In this document: positions 45,505 to 57,404 of the stretch, one piece after another | How the letters are laid out: each line of letters starts with the position of its first letter | How positions within the stretch are numbered: position 1 is the stretch's first letter | Assembly: GCA_900175165.2 (NCBI GenBank) | Contig: FWWN02000704.1 | Location: 202,834 to 266,833 of the forward strand | Length of the DNA stretch: 64,000 nt | DNA from: Rhizomucor pusillus | Lineage: Eukaryota; Mucoromycota; Mucoromycetes; Mucorales; Lichtheimiaceae | Direction: 5' to 3' | Position numbers and translations under genes: made by a program | The notes under the pieces: generated by a model | Databases searched by the model: none | The model's input: only the letters and a program-made list of their open reading frames with translations | Told to the model about the DNA's origin: nothing

Positions 45505-46711
45505 TTACTGTGTTTTTGACGACAGGTATTTCTCTTCGTAGAGACGGATTTTGCCGAGAAGCGAACGACCCTTTTTGAATTCTTCGTAGCTTCGAATCAG
45601 TCGTGACTGAGGTCCCATTGTAGATTGGAAGATAAACATCCAGTGCACCATGACCCACGACGTGTGATATGAAAGCTTGTTGTAGTAATCGCCTGCGAGC
45701 GCTCGCAACGCTGGGAGATTCGACCAAGGGATCTATATCGATTGTTGTTAGCATCACCAATTTGGTCTACGGCGCAGCAATCATTTTTACCTTTTGGAAG
45801 TCGTGATGCTCATTGTGGTAGCCGATATTCATAAACGGAACGTTAAGGATACCATAATATGAGTAAGTCTCTTGACCGTCGTCAAATGTATAGTGTTCCT
45901 GGATAAAGTGTGCCGCGCCGGGATGCAGCGAGTATCCAAAGTAAAGGGACAGGAACAGGTATCCCAGACCGCGACCACCGCAGAATGTGTAGATGAGACC
46001 GTCCATCACGATTGAAAAAACGAGGTTGATGATTTCCCATTTGGAAAGCGTCAAGTTTCGTTCCATTTGCATGACAGCACCGCGTATTACGTACATGAAC
46101 GGGTAGATGAGAATCCACAGAAGTTTGAGAAAGGCGTTTCCGCGGATAAGCGTCTTCTCCCATTCGAGCGGAAGGTCAGGATCTAGTCCTTCTACACCTT
46201 GCCATGTATGGTGCTGTATGTGATATCTTCGGAAAGATTGGGATATCGGTACCGGAAGGCAAATGTTTGCAACGAGGCCAACGTAGCGATTAAGTATCTT
46301 GTTTTTGGTCACGAGACAGTGGCACGCTTCATGTATAATGACACCAATGATGCCTGTTAGTGTCGCGCCGACAAAGTATGCGACGCCCAAAAAGACCGAA
46401 AGCGAAGGTGTTGACACTTTGCCAAAATAGTACGCAATACCAAGCTGAATGCAATTGATGGCAACTGCCACGTAGAATGTACGAATGTCGGTGCCATACA
46501 GCTTCTCCACTTCAGGGAACCGTCGTAGAATGGTGTGCTTGCGTTTCAAGTGAGGTTCGTCCATGTCGTCCCGCGCGAAATCGTCGTGGATATATGGGAT
46601 GGAGCGTTTCCATTGCCCGAGGTATAACGGGAACCGGTAATCGGGATGCTCGGGTTTTTGCCGAGCAACGAGGACGTGGTCTTTGTCTTCGGACTCGACA
46701 AAAGGTGGCAT
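45505..46711 (-). CDS. DES1: Sphingolipid (dihydroceramide) delta-4 desaturase
   Basis: Introduces the 4,5 trans double bond into dihydroceramide, in the ER. Exons 45791-46711 and 45505-45732 give 382 aa; start at ATG 46711 (MPPFVESEDKDHVLVARQKP). The N-terminal lipid-desaturase box has KVEKLYG-like spacing (FPEVEKLYGTDIRTFYVAVA). Three histidine boxes are intact: HEACH (in IGVIIHEACHCLVT), the HIQHH box in RYHIQHHTWQG, and NEHHDF in GYHNEHHDFQK; also PGAAHFIQEHY. Several hydrophobic segments match the multi-pass topology. The product is the precursor for glucosylceramide of the fungal membrane. Confidence 0.95.
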
Positions 46712-47450
46712 GGAGAAAAGTAAAAGAGGTAAAGATACAAACAGAGAAGAATAAAAAAGAAAGAAGATAAAAAAAGTAAGGGTCGCCTTAGTTTCCGTGT
46801 CCCGTCCGCGACACTTGTCGAGCAGCGAAAGAGAGCGCGCTGTCGTCGTCACCTGACAGAAAAGATTGTCAAAGATACCAGTGGACTGACTTTTTTTTTC
46901 ATCAATTTATTCGCTCTGTAATTATTACTACTCTACTCGATGCAACGTACCCGGCCCTGAGCCCTGAGCAAAGGGAAGAGCAACAAACAGTGGTAAAAAA
47001 CTTGCATCGTTACACAGTCGGTTCGTTCAATGGAAACACCTGTCATTGGATAGATGCGCATCATGAGAGACAAGTTCTTACGCCATTTGGCGAAACAGGA
47101 AAACCTCGATATCTTTTGATCATCCAAGACATCTAATCGATCTATTCATACACTGGTAATGGTGGCAAGGAAGGGAATCTTGATAGCGAAAATAGATATA
47201 GCAGATTCATTGTTGCATCCGAGGTACAGGCTTGCTCATTCAGATCCACGTATCTAGGGAGGAGAATATGTGTCAAAACAGGTGGAAGCGTCTCTATACA
47301 ACTTGAGAACTAAAATAGGGAGAGAAGAAGAGAGTCAGGTATGCGGATAGCGAGTGACCAAAATCAGGATGGAGGACGGAGTCTCCCTATGTGCAGGACG
47401 AGCGCGCCCAAAAAATTTACAACAGCTTTTTCATACGCAATTTCTGCACC
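46712..47450. promoter_or_regulatory. Divergent region DES1 / RRP4
   Basis: 739 bp between two divergent genes. No additional gene or obvious motif seen; open frames here are short shadows. Confidence 0.4.
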
Positions 47451-48553
47451 ATGGAAATACAGATCTTGTCACCAGTATCAGGAGCACAAGTCAGAGAGCG
47501 AGTCAGACGGAACCAGCTTCGAATGCACGTCGATGAAGAAGAAGCGCATTTGGTGAATCCCGGCGAGACAGTGACGAGCGATCAGCAGTTTATGAGGTAA
47601 AGAAAGAACTGAATAGGTTGATCTTGATTCGCCACCAACGCCCGCGCGAAAACAATAGAGGTCACGGTACATACGCAGACGATGAAGGCCAAGTGGTATC
47701 TGCTGTTGCGGGTGCCGTCGAGCGAGTCAATAAGCTCCTGTCAGTTCGACCACTCAAGACTCGATATACACCAGAGATCGGCGACGTTGTTGTGGGCCGG
47801 ATAACCGAAGTAGTCACCAGACGATGGAAGGTCGATGTCAATGGCAGACAGGATGCTGTGCTGCTGCTTAGCTCTGTTAACCTACCGGGCGGTGTGCAGA
47901 GACGAAAAAACGAATCGGATGAATTGCATATGCGACAGTTCTTTGCAGAGGGCGATCTTTTAGTAGCAGAAGTACAGAGTTTCTATGCAGACGGTGCAAT
48001 GGGCATACACACGCGAGGATTCAAGTTCTGTAAACTACGCAACGGTTCCATCGTCCACGTACCGCCCGTACTCGTCCAGCGATGTAAATCTCAATTCCAT
48101 ACATTACCTTGCGGCGTCGATGTCATCCTCGGTCTCAACGGATACATTTGGGTCAACAAAAAGGTCCAAGGCCTGAGCGGAAATGCAACAGAGGATATTG
48201 ATACCAATGTGATTTACTCTAGCAAAAACGATGTAAGCATTTAATAGTTGACTTACGTGTCAAGGGATTTCTCTAAGTGGCTTCAATCTCAGGATATATC
48301 TGAAGAAGAGCGAGAAGATATTGCACGAGTATGCAACTGTATATCCGCGCTTGCAAAGCAGTACATGCATATCAATGACACAGTTGTCGTATACACATAT
48401 GAAGGTAAGTATAATAGCTTGCAATCTTTAAGATAACAAATATTGATACACGTGAATGCAGCTTCGTTAGCATACAGCGTTAAGGATCTTTTGAAACTGG
48501 ATGTTATTGAGAGCATTACATCAGAGGCTAGCGCGCGAATGCGCACTTTGTAA
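47451..48553 (+). CDS. RRP4: Exosome complex cap subunit Rrp4 (EXOSC2)
   Basis: S1/KH RNA-binding cap protein of the RNA exosome. Exons 47451-47596, 47659-48232, 48293-48404 and 48462-48553 give 307 aa. N-terminal domain: VNPGETVTSDQQFMRGHGTY. S1 domain: RYTPEIGDVVVGRITEVVTR, RWKVDVNGRQDAVLLLSSVN, GVQRRKNESDELHMRQFFAE and EGDLLVAEVQSFYADGAM. KH-type end: LGLNGYIWVNKK. This order is diagnostic for Rrp4 and separates it from Rrp40 and Csl4. It ends 58 bp from the convergent sterol glucosyltransferase stop. Confidence 0.95.
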
Positions 48554-48611
48554 ATACGATAATACTATAACTAACTAAAAGTTAAAAAACAAATGGCAAT
48601 GCAAAAATTCT

Positions 48612-51600
48612 TCAAGCGCCTGTAGTAGGCCGCCAAGATCCTGGAGATATAGAACCGGAGGCACTGGCGTCAATCAATGTCCATTCATCTTCATCTTCCA
48701 CGCCTTGCTCGCTCGCTGTGCGTTGTGCTGACGATAACGTACGAGCCTTGGCAAGTTCCATGTCGCGATATATACACTGGATAGCCGTCTGTACGCCGTC
48801 TTCTTTGCGGATCCGCTCACCGACGAGCTTTGCACTTTTAAGCATGGCTTCATCTGTGGACACGACACGCAGCGCAGCAGACAGACTTTCTACTGTCAGA
48901 TTTTTGATGCATATGCCGATCCCCATTTCTTCTACACGCTCGCCCCAAAAGAACTGGTCTGCAAAGAAAGGCTTGACGATGGTAGGCACTCCTGCGCGAA
49001 GCCCGGCTGCTGTGGTACCAGCACCTCCGTGGTGTACGACGGCCCGCATTTGCGGGAACAGCCAGTCGTGAGGAACTGACTCTACTCCAAAGATAGTGTC
49101 CGGATGCCGGCTCAATATATCATCTTGCTCATCCTCGATATCTTGCTTTGCTTTCTGGAGACGCGACGCCCAGCCGCTTGAGATGACAGCGCGTACGTTG
49201 GATGCCAGCGCTGCTTCGACAATGATACAGGTTATTTCTTTCGGATCTGATACTATAATGGAGCCGAAACCGATGTACACCAAGGGCCGAGGATCTGGCG
49301 CCTTTATGAATGCTTGTAGTTCTGCGCTGGGTATCCAACCGTTCTAATTATTTAAAAGGATATAAGTTTTGGAGCAGCTAGTGGGGAGAGCAACAATGGA
49401 TCACACGTACATCTGGGTTATCGAGGAACCAGTAGCCTGTACAGTGAATCCAGTCCATCCAATCCAAAGGACTGGGTACGATGTTGGGGCTGAAGCAGTA
49501 GAGATAGGGTATTTTCCATATTTCAAGTTTCTCGTACGTCGTTGGTGGAAGATGCAAAATATTCCGCCTAAAGTCGTTTGTACGCGTTGCGATCGCCCGC
49601 CACACGGCATGGTCAAATAAAACATAGGTCATGTCGTTATATAGACGTCCCTTTGGATTGTTTGGTGTAGCGAACGGATGCGGAAACGATCGGGTTCTCG
49701 TCATTGGCATAGGAAAACTTCGAAAATATGGGATTCCTAGATTGTCCATAAGCATCGTCAGATATTAGGAAAAAAAGAATATCTTCCAAAAATGAAAATT
49801 GGGATACTTGCTTAGTTTCTCTGCCATGTGTACTCCTACCATTGCACTCGGACTTTCTATAAGCACATCTGTGCCTTGACATGCTTGCCATGTGAGAGTC
49901 AGCAGTTCATCTATCCAGTGCTTAAACTAGTGATAAAGCTAGCCAGTTAACACGTTTCCATCATTCCGTTATCTCTACAAATTCAACTTGCCAGTCGCAG
50001 GCCTTCCATGATGAAGTGCACACTGAAGAAGTTATTCTCTACGCATATCCGCTGTTGTCACTTAGTAAAACTCGTAGAAAATACTTCGTCCACATGGAAA
50101 TACGAACCATTAACTCGGAAGGATCGCCTCCTATTGACCGAAACTCGATTCCGTGACCCTCGATCCACTTTCGAAACTCGTCGTGGGTTGCTATTCGACA
50201 TCGGTGCCCTTCTTTCATAAGCCCTTTACACAAGGCAATGTAAGGTTGTACATCGCCTCGAGTACCGATAGTGACGCACGTAAAGTGAAGAGAAGTTCCA
50301 GGTCGTTTGTACGCAGGTAATTCGATATGGCTTTCAGACAATACAGGGAGTCCTGTAACGATTACATTAAGGATCCACATCGTTTAAAAGGTTACCACAT
50401 ACAGGTTCATATATGAACGTACCTGCGTTGATCATGGATGTTGAGTAGGCAGAGTTGACTTTTTGCTCGTCTTCTAGAAGCCGTGCTTCCCAATCTAGCA
50501 TTTCCCTGTATACACTGTTAGTCTCCCCGGCCAACTTTTGCATGGCGCCTAAAATGTACGTCACTTTTCATTTTCTTTGGAGGATGGAGTGTCTTCGTTA
50601 GCCCATTTGTGCTGGAGATACAACCTTGCAAAGCAGCTGTTGCGTTTGACAATCGACGAAAACTCGATGAATATCTGAAATGCATATTTGATTAAGGGCT
50701 TTCCCTGGGTGTATTTGATCAGTGTATTATATCTTACCTCTTTTTTGTTTTGTGTAAGGATACTCAAGGTATGAAAGACATAACCTCTGCTGCGAATCTT
50801 TTGTATCCGAACGATATCACGGAATGGTATAATGACCTGAGATATTACTACTAGTTAGTTCGGGTGCACATCGCAAGTATCATGTATATAATCCATTAAC
50901 CTTTGTCTTGGTAGCAAAGCCTTTCGAGTTAAAGCATACAAAATTTGTTGATATATACAGCTTGCCGTAGCATGGTAACGTCTTCATCAATGAACATTGG
51001 TAAACTGCGCACAAGTTTTCGGTTTCAGGTAGTACGAAGTATTTCCGAAAGTTCATTCGCGTTCGTTCCTCTATAGGGTCTTGATGTGGAAAAGCTGATC
51101 GATGTTGAGTGTCGCCTTCTTCATTCGGCTTTGGTTCGTCCTTTTCATTTCCAGCAGGTTTTTTCTGCTGCTGCCGCTGCTCCTGCTCGTCCTCTTTGTA
51201 GACTGTTGCAGCGCTGCCGGTTTTGGCACCTAGCAGATTATAGACGAGCTGCATTCCTGACCTTCTTTTCCCATCCAACCAGCCAACAACAGCAGATTCT
51301 TCGTCCTCGGAGCTCGACGAGTCGTGCACGTCGATCGCGCTCGGATCCTTGTATTGGTTGTCTGTTTGCTCAGCCGGTATGCTCTCGAGTGTCAGTGTGC
51401 TTAGGCGGCTGCTAAGTGCCGGGATAGTGATCGGCCGGGCATCTGCGTCATACAAATCGGCTATTGAAAGCGATGGAGAAACACTGCCGGAATTCGTCGT
51501 CGACATGGATATGCATCCTTCAGAGAATATACTATCACTGCCATTGCCATTGCCGTTGCCGTTACCAGATTGACCCTTCCAAATCCGTACGAGTTGATCA

Positions 51601-52826
51601 AATGTTGATTTGATATCGTTGAAATAAGCAAAGTAGTACTCGTCCAGAACAAAGCTGTCATCGACGCCGACGGCTCTGATCTGCACGTATTGTTGAAATT
51701 CAAACGCTTCAGTCTGTTCAATGTCTACAATGTTTCCAAACGGCAGCGAGATTTTCAGACTGTTGCCGCTGCTTTTTGCTTTGAATATGGCCTTTTGAAA
51801 CACGTTTGTCCTACAGATAATGTGAGGCTCTAGAGTTTCAATAAACACTCAAAATGTATATTTACCATTCAATCAAGGCAGCCTTTGTATCTGCCTGGAA
51901 ATGCAGTGTCTTTTCCATGGCGACGAGCTTAAATCCATACTCACGTCGCTTGGACTGCTTAACGGCCAATACATCCTTCAGATCGATCTTGCCTTTTGGT
52001 GAATACATATCCGTTGCGCTTTCGTACCATGCCAGATTGTCGTTTTTGAGCTCAAAGTAGAACCGCTCGAATCCAATTGCCATGGTTCCAGAGGTTCTCA
52101 ACTCCAGGTATCCAGATTTGCGATAAGCCAGCTATGCCATGTGATGGATCCGTGAGAGGTGTGCATGACCAAGAACGAAACGACTCCATACTCTACCTCA
52201 TTCTGTGGCAACGACGCATAAAAACATATCCGATTCTCGGTAAGATAGAGGGCCCCTGGAACTATAGCTGACCGTACTATACAGCAGGGCCATGCTACGC
52301 AAATCGAGTACAGTTGGTCAGCAACAGATAAAGTATTTTATCTCCAGGAAATATTATTACCTCCATAAAGCTTTTCTGTTGTAGGTAATCCAAATATAAG
52401 CTGTAATCTCTCTTCCTTGCTTCGCTCTTTCATATTTCCTTGTTCTTCATCTTCTACTTTCGAGGATAATTCTATGTGTTGCTGATCTTTTGAGGTATCT
52501 GACTCGACACGGCCGCCGGTTGCTTCAGCAAGCAACACCTTTATCTCTTCGCACCGCTGCCTCTCGGAAACCGACAGACTGCCGCTACGGTCTGATACAA
52601 ACAAACATACTTATTTTTTAGTGGTGTTTAGGAGACAAACAGCAAATAAGTACCATCAGCAAGATCAGTGCCGTCCTGGGATTCTAGCTAGATAAACGCA
52701 CAATCGCAGCAGATTGCAAAAGGATGTTAGCAAGGTCACTGCCTGTCACTGTATCAAAAAATATATTCCCACCACTTGCGCTGCTGCTGAAACAAGTTGT
52801 AGTACATTGTGGTTGGTTGAGTCCAT
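48612..52826 (-). CDS. Sterol 3-beta-glucosyltransferase (UGT51/Atg26 type)
   Basis: UDP-glucose:sterol glucosyltransferase making steryl glucosides; Atg26 is needed for pexophagy in some fungi. N-terminus: GRAM domain ([38 protein letters not shown]), PH domain ([20 protein letters not shown] ... [14 protein letters not shown]), and a second GRAM ([20 protein letters not shown]). C-terminus: GT-B domain with [54 protein letters not shown] and the UDP-binding signature [20 protein letters not shown] ... [15 protein letters not shown] 6-nt-type repeat encodes GNGNGNGNG near 51545. About a dozen introns. The first exon (ATG 52826, [17 protein letters not shown]) is tentative. Confidence 0.92.
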
Positions 52827-53879
52827 GTTCCAAGGAACAAGATCAAGCGGCACCACATGGAAAGGGCGGTTTATGCAAAGCTGAGTTTTTGCTCCCAAAT
52901 GGGGATCACGGGAACATTGTTCAACAATATTTGGAGGATGGCAAACGAGGTGGAATTATCCGGCTGGGAGAGCTCCTCGTCCCTCTGGCCCGGTCACCTG
53001 GAAACGGGAAAATCTGCCTTCAGGAAACATGGGAGCTGCGTAGTGGCATCGACCGCCGATATGCAGAACCTTGGTTAAACTAGTGGCATTAATTCAATAA
53101 TAGGGGGAGCATGACGACGAGCATATAAACTTTTCAAGTATGAAATGCTTTATATATGCAAGGAGATGATCTATTAACACTTGGCATCATATAATTCTTT
53201 TGCAAGTTATTGTCGATAGTTGTATAGATGCCCAGATAAATGACTTTCCAGTTCTATCACTATCGGCGCTTTACACCACACTGCATGATAGCACAAAACT
53301 AAGAGACCCGTCAGGGCAGATTCTGCAAAGCTACATCCAGCAACCCTTTCCATGGTTTGAAAAAACCGTATCCCACATCCATTCACGCCAAGCACGTTTC
53401 CTCAAACGAGGTCCATAACGCTTGAATGGCAGAGTCTGCTACCACCGATTTGGATAAGCTGGGAAGATATGTAATTGGCATTGCACTTCCACCAGTCCTC
53501 CCGCAGCTACAAGGCAGCAGGATTAATGTCTTCCAGAAAGGTGGAGAGAGCTCTGGTGCTCGACGATAGGAATATTATGGACACCATCTGGTTTTATTGC
53601 TTATTTGTGACGATATCTTTTTGCACATTGATGGAATACTTTGTTCGCTTACGAACGCAAAAACAGGATTGATATCCACCACGGATGCGCTGCTGTATGT
53701 GGCGCTATGTGACGTGCAAAAATTCACCGGACCCATGCCCGGCTCTGTTACCAGGGGCCAGCACGACACCCAAAATTTTTGCTACCGCTCTGTGTGAACC
53801 CCTCTCCAGCAAAGTTTCGTAAGTAGCTCACTGCGTCGAAACCCGTCAGGCACCCAGCATACTCATTTTCGCATAGGCA
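52827..53879. other. Intergenic region upstream of ATP4
   Basis: About 1 kb with no supported gene. Open frames at 53200-53800 are short and featureless. Confidence 0.45.
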
Positions 53880-54848
53880 ATGGCTTTCCGTCTGTTGACC
53901 AAGGGCGCTGCTGGTAAAGAATCAACTACAATGTAGATTTAGGACCGATGATAACATGGAATCGATTAGCTGCCGCCGTTGCTCGTCCTACCTTGAACCT
54001 CTCGCGCCAAACTCTCGCTTCTGCCGCGTACGTAACAACCCTCAATGTAGAAATTTGACACGCTACTCACTCCAGTTGTTCTTTCTTACAGTGTCCGCAG
54101 TTACAGCACTGAAGGTACATTGGTTACATTGGAAAAGAAAAAGGAGCAGCTTTTGGATTATTAACTGGCGTTCACATTCAGTCGACCCCAAGCAAAAGGC
54201 TGCCAGCATCATTGACTCGCTTCCCGGCAACTCGCTCGTCTCCAAGACTGGTTTCGTCACTCTCGGCACCGGTCTCGCCACTTTCCTCATTTCCAAGGAA
54301 ATCTATGTCTTCAACGAAGAAACTCTTGTCCTTGTCGCCACCGGTGGTCTCTTGGCCGTCTTGCTCAAGTACCTCCGCGAACCCTACAACAACATGGCCG
54401 GCGAGCACATTGAGCGTATCAAGGGTGTCCTGAACAAGGCTCGCGCTGACCACAAGCTGGCTGTTCAAAGCCGCATCGACGAAGCCGGTCAAATGAAGGA
54501 TTTGGTCGATGTTACCAAGGCCTTGTTCGAGCTCTCCCGCGAAACCGCTAAGCTCGAGGCTGAGGCATTCACTCTTAAGCAGCAGGTTGCAGTTGCTCAG
54601 GAAGTCAAGAGCACCTTGGACTCGTGGGTCCGTCACGAAGCTAGCGTCCGTGAGCGTGAACAGAAGCAATTGGCGGCTTACTTGATCGAAAAGATTCACA
54701 AGGATCTCAAGGATCCCAAGATCCAGCAGCAAATTTTGGATCAAGCTGTTGCTGACATTCAGAGTAAGTGTTTAAAAGAGAGATATCAGTAATAACAGCT
54801 TTTTGCTAACCACCACAGCGCTTTGCAGAGGTCGCCAAGTCCGCTTAA
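53880..54848 (+). CDS. ATP4: Mitochondrial F1Fo ATP synthase subunit b (subunit 4)
   Basis: Peripheral-stalk subunit of the mitochondrial ATP synthase. Exons 53880-53913, 53970-54027, 54092-54114, 54182-54763 and 54829-54848 give 238 aa. The presequence is spread over the first three exons (MAFRLLTKGAA AAVARPTLN ... VRSYSTE), typical of mitochondrial import. The mature part: DPKQKAASIIDSLPGNSLVS, two hydrophobic segments (FVTLGTGLATFLISKEIYVF; TLVLVATGGLLAVLLKYL), then a long charged helix (HIERIKGVLNKARADHKLAV ... YLIEKIHKDLKDPKIQQQIL) ending VAKSA. Exon 3 is only 23 nt. Codon use is strongly biased, as expected for an abundant protein. Confidence 0.93.
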
Positions 54849-55747
54849 TTCCCCCTCTCGATCCTCTTTTTAATAAAATAAAGTTCTCTTGCAGCGCGCA
54901 ATATAGAAATCAGCAATTGATCATCTTAAGAGAGAGTAAGACCGGGATCAAAGGGCGATTTTGGGAACAACAATGCAAGTAATGCAGAGTACATTGCTAC
55001 ATCCTGCGTGTGATAATTCATTCCCTTCAATTGAAGAGGTAACTATTCACTGCTCGTCCGTACGTAAGCGAGAAGCTTCTGTGAAAGACGAAAAGATGAA
55101 ATCTTAACCATGATTTCTTGACTGTCCGTGGAATGCAGCCTCCCGCATTCTACTCTGCAAGAAACAAGTCAATAACCCCTATTGACTCATTTTCTACGCC
55201 AATTTTCTGTTATCCATTCCATGCTTTTTATTTATGCAGGTTTTATGAGACATAGGATTCTGTGCATTTCACTTTATCTGTTCGTTTAACACTGATGCAA
55301 ACTAACTTCGTATCTATCAATGCATACATGCATAAAAAGACTTGTAGCGCATGAGCGTTCTGCTGCAACAGCTACGGAGCTAATACGCACGGTTAGTGTA
55401 TTTTTCTATCTTCTACTAGTATTAGCACCGTATTCCTTACTGTCTTGCCTCATCTGCCATTGACAAATCGACCCGACGATGGTGTACGTGTGAGTAGAAA
55501 AATATTTTTGCTGTTTCATTTGATTGTACTACATCTGAGATGTGCAGGTTTGGCGCTGGTTATCTTCAAGGCTGGTGGCAATTTTTCATACCTCTATTGG
55601 CGGCCTTTTGCCCACGTGCAAACGTTTTGCATCGATAAAAGCCGAAAATCATCAAGTATAAAAGGGATATAGCACGTAGCAACAAAAGATCCCAGTCGAA
55701 GCTTTCTTCTTTCCTTCTTCTTTCATCTTCACTTTCTTCTTACTTCA
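54849..55747. promoter_or_regulatory. ATP4 3' flank and acid phosphatase promoter
   Basis: About 900 bp. Near the phosphatase start there is a CACGTG box (55613-55618), a TATA box TATAAAA (55657-55663), a second half-matching CACGTA (55673-55678) and a pyrimidine-rich leader. CACGTG is the binding core of the phosphate-starvation regulator Pho4 in yeast, so phosphate control is plausible but inferred. Confidence 0.5.
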
Positions 55748-57317
55748 ATGGTTGCCAAGGCATCTCTCCTTTCCTTGGCAGCAGCGGCACCGTTGTTGCT
55801 GGCAACCATCGTTCAAGCAGCTGCTGCTGGTGATCGACTTGTCCGCCGCCAAGATGAAGTCGAACTTCCAGGCACTCCCGGCCACTACTCTGCTCCCGAT
55901 TACTACAACAGCCACATCGGCGTAGACTGGAACCGAACATATGACGTGTACGAACCGCAACAGATCCACCTTTCTTTGGGCTCCGAGTCCAAGTTTGCCC
56001 GTGTTGAATTTGCAACTCTGGAAAGTGTCTACAAAGCAATCTTCAAGTATTGGCCAAAGAGCAAAAAGCATCTTGTTGCTATATCCAAAGGTCAAGTAAG
56101 TAACATCACAGAGTCGATGATATCTGAAAGGGAAGAGATTTTTACTTGACATACATAGGACTGGACATTTGTGGATGGAGGATCTGCAAAGCGACCCCTG
56201 TATCTTCACAAGATCAAGAGCAAGACCTTGAAACCGGCAACCACCTATGAGTATCAAGTCGGTACCTTAAGCTCAAAGGGCTTGCAGTGGTCTTCTGTGT
56301 ACGAATTCCACACTGCATCGCGTCGCAAGGATTTTAACTTCATTGCTACTGCAGATATTGTATGTGACAAGAAGTGAACAAAAATATGGGGCTAAGCTGT
56401 AGAAAGTCCACAAACTAAAATATGTATAGGGTATCAACAACGCTGTTGCTTTGCCGCACATTATCGAGGCTGCCAAGAGTCACAAGTACGATTTCATTAC
56501 AGTGTCTGGCGACCAGGCGTACAACATGGATGATTTCAACGGTACAAAGGGTGACGAGTTCTTGAACCTGTGGCAAGAAGTTTATGCGCGTACTCCTTTC
56601 ATGGGCGTGCCTGGTAATCACGAAGCTGCATACAACTACTCGCATTTCAAGAATCGCTTTGATAACTTGCCCTACCTTGAGTCTCACTTTGACAACTCGC
56701 TTTTGTATTCGTTTGATTACAAATCTCTCCATTTAATCTCGTTCTCTACCGAGCTTTACTTTGATGGAACGCCCGAGATGCTGCAAACTGGCCTGAACTG
56801 GCTGGAAGCCGACCTCCAGGAAGCAAACAGACACCGAGAGCAGCGTCCATGGATTGTCTTGATCACCCACCATCCTGTTTACTGCAGCGCCGATAGTGAA
56901 GACTGTACCAGCAAGGCTGCGCTTATCCGTGATGGTCCCTTGACTGCTGATAACAAGACTCATTGGGGTGGCCTCGAGGAATTGCTGCTGAAATACAAGG
57001 TCGATGTCTACCTCAGTGGCCACGTTCACAACTATGAGCGCACATACCCTGTCGCGCAGGGCAAGGTCGCATCCACTTCGTATCACAATGCTCCCAGCTA
57101 CATGGAAGTCATTGTTGGCAACGGTGGCCAGCCAGAGCAAACTGTACCTTTCAACACTACTGGGCCGTTTGCCGATTGGTCTGCTAAGCGATACGATGGC
57201 TATGGATTCTCGCTCGTGAACGTGTCGCCAAAGACATTCAAGATGACCCACTATGAAGCCAAGCTGGATGGATCGCTTGGAAGGGTCATTGATGAATTTA
57301 CTCTTAGCAAAGATTAA
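55748..57317 (+). CDS. Secreted purple acid phosphatase
   Basis: Metallophosphoesterase that releases phosphate outside the cell or in the vacuole. Exons 55748-56095, 56159-56359 and 56430-57317 give 478 aa. Signal peptide MVAKASLLSLAAAAPLLLAT. N-terminal fibronectin-like domain (EPQQIHLSLGSESKFARVEF). The five metal-binding blocks of purple acid phosphatases are all present: ATADIG (DxG, across an intron), GDQAYNMDD (GDxxY), GVPGNHEAAY (GNHE), THHPVYCS (VxxH-type) and SGHVHNYERTYP (GHxH). The tyrosine that gives the purple iron charge-transfer colour is in GDQAY. Several NxT/S sites suggest glycosylation. It ends 87 bp before the next start codon. Confidence 0.94.
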
Positions 57318-57404
57318 TAATCCAAAGTTATTATCATCATTAAAAAGCTGTAATCAATACATTTATTCATCCGGAATTTCCAAGCTATTCTTTTTTCTTT
57401 TCTC

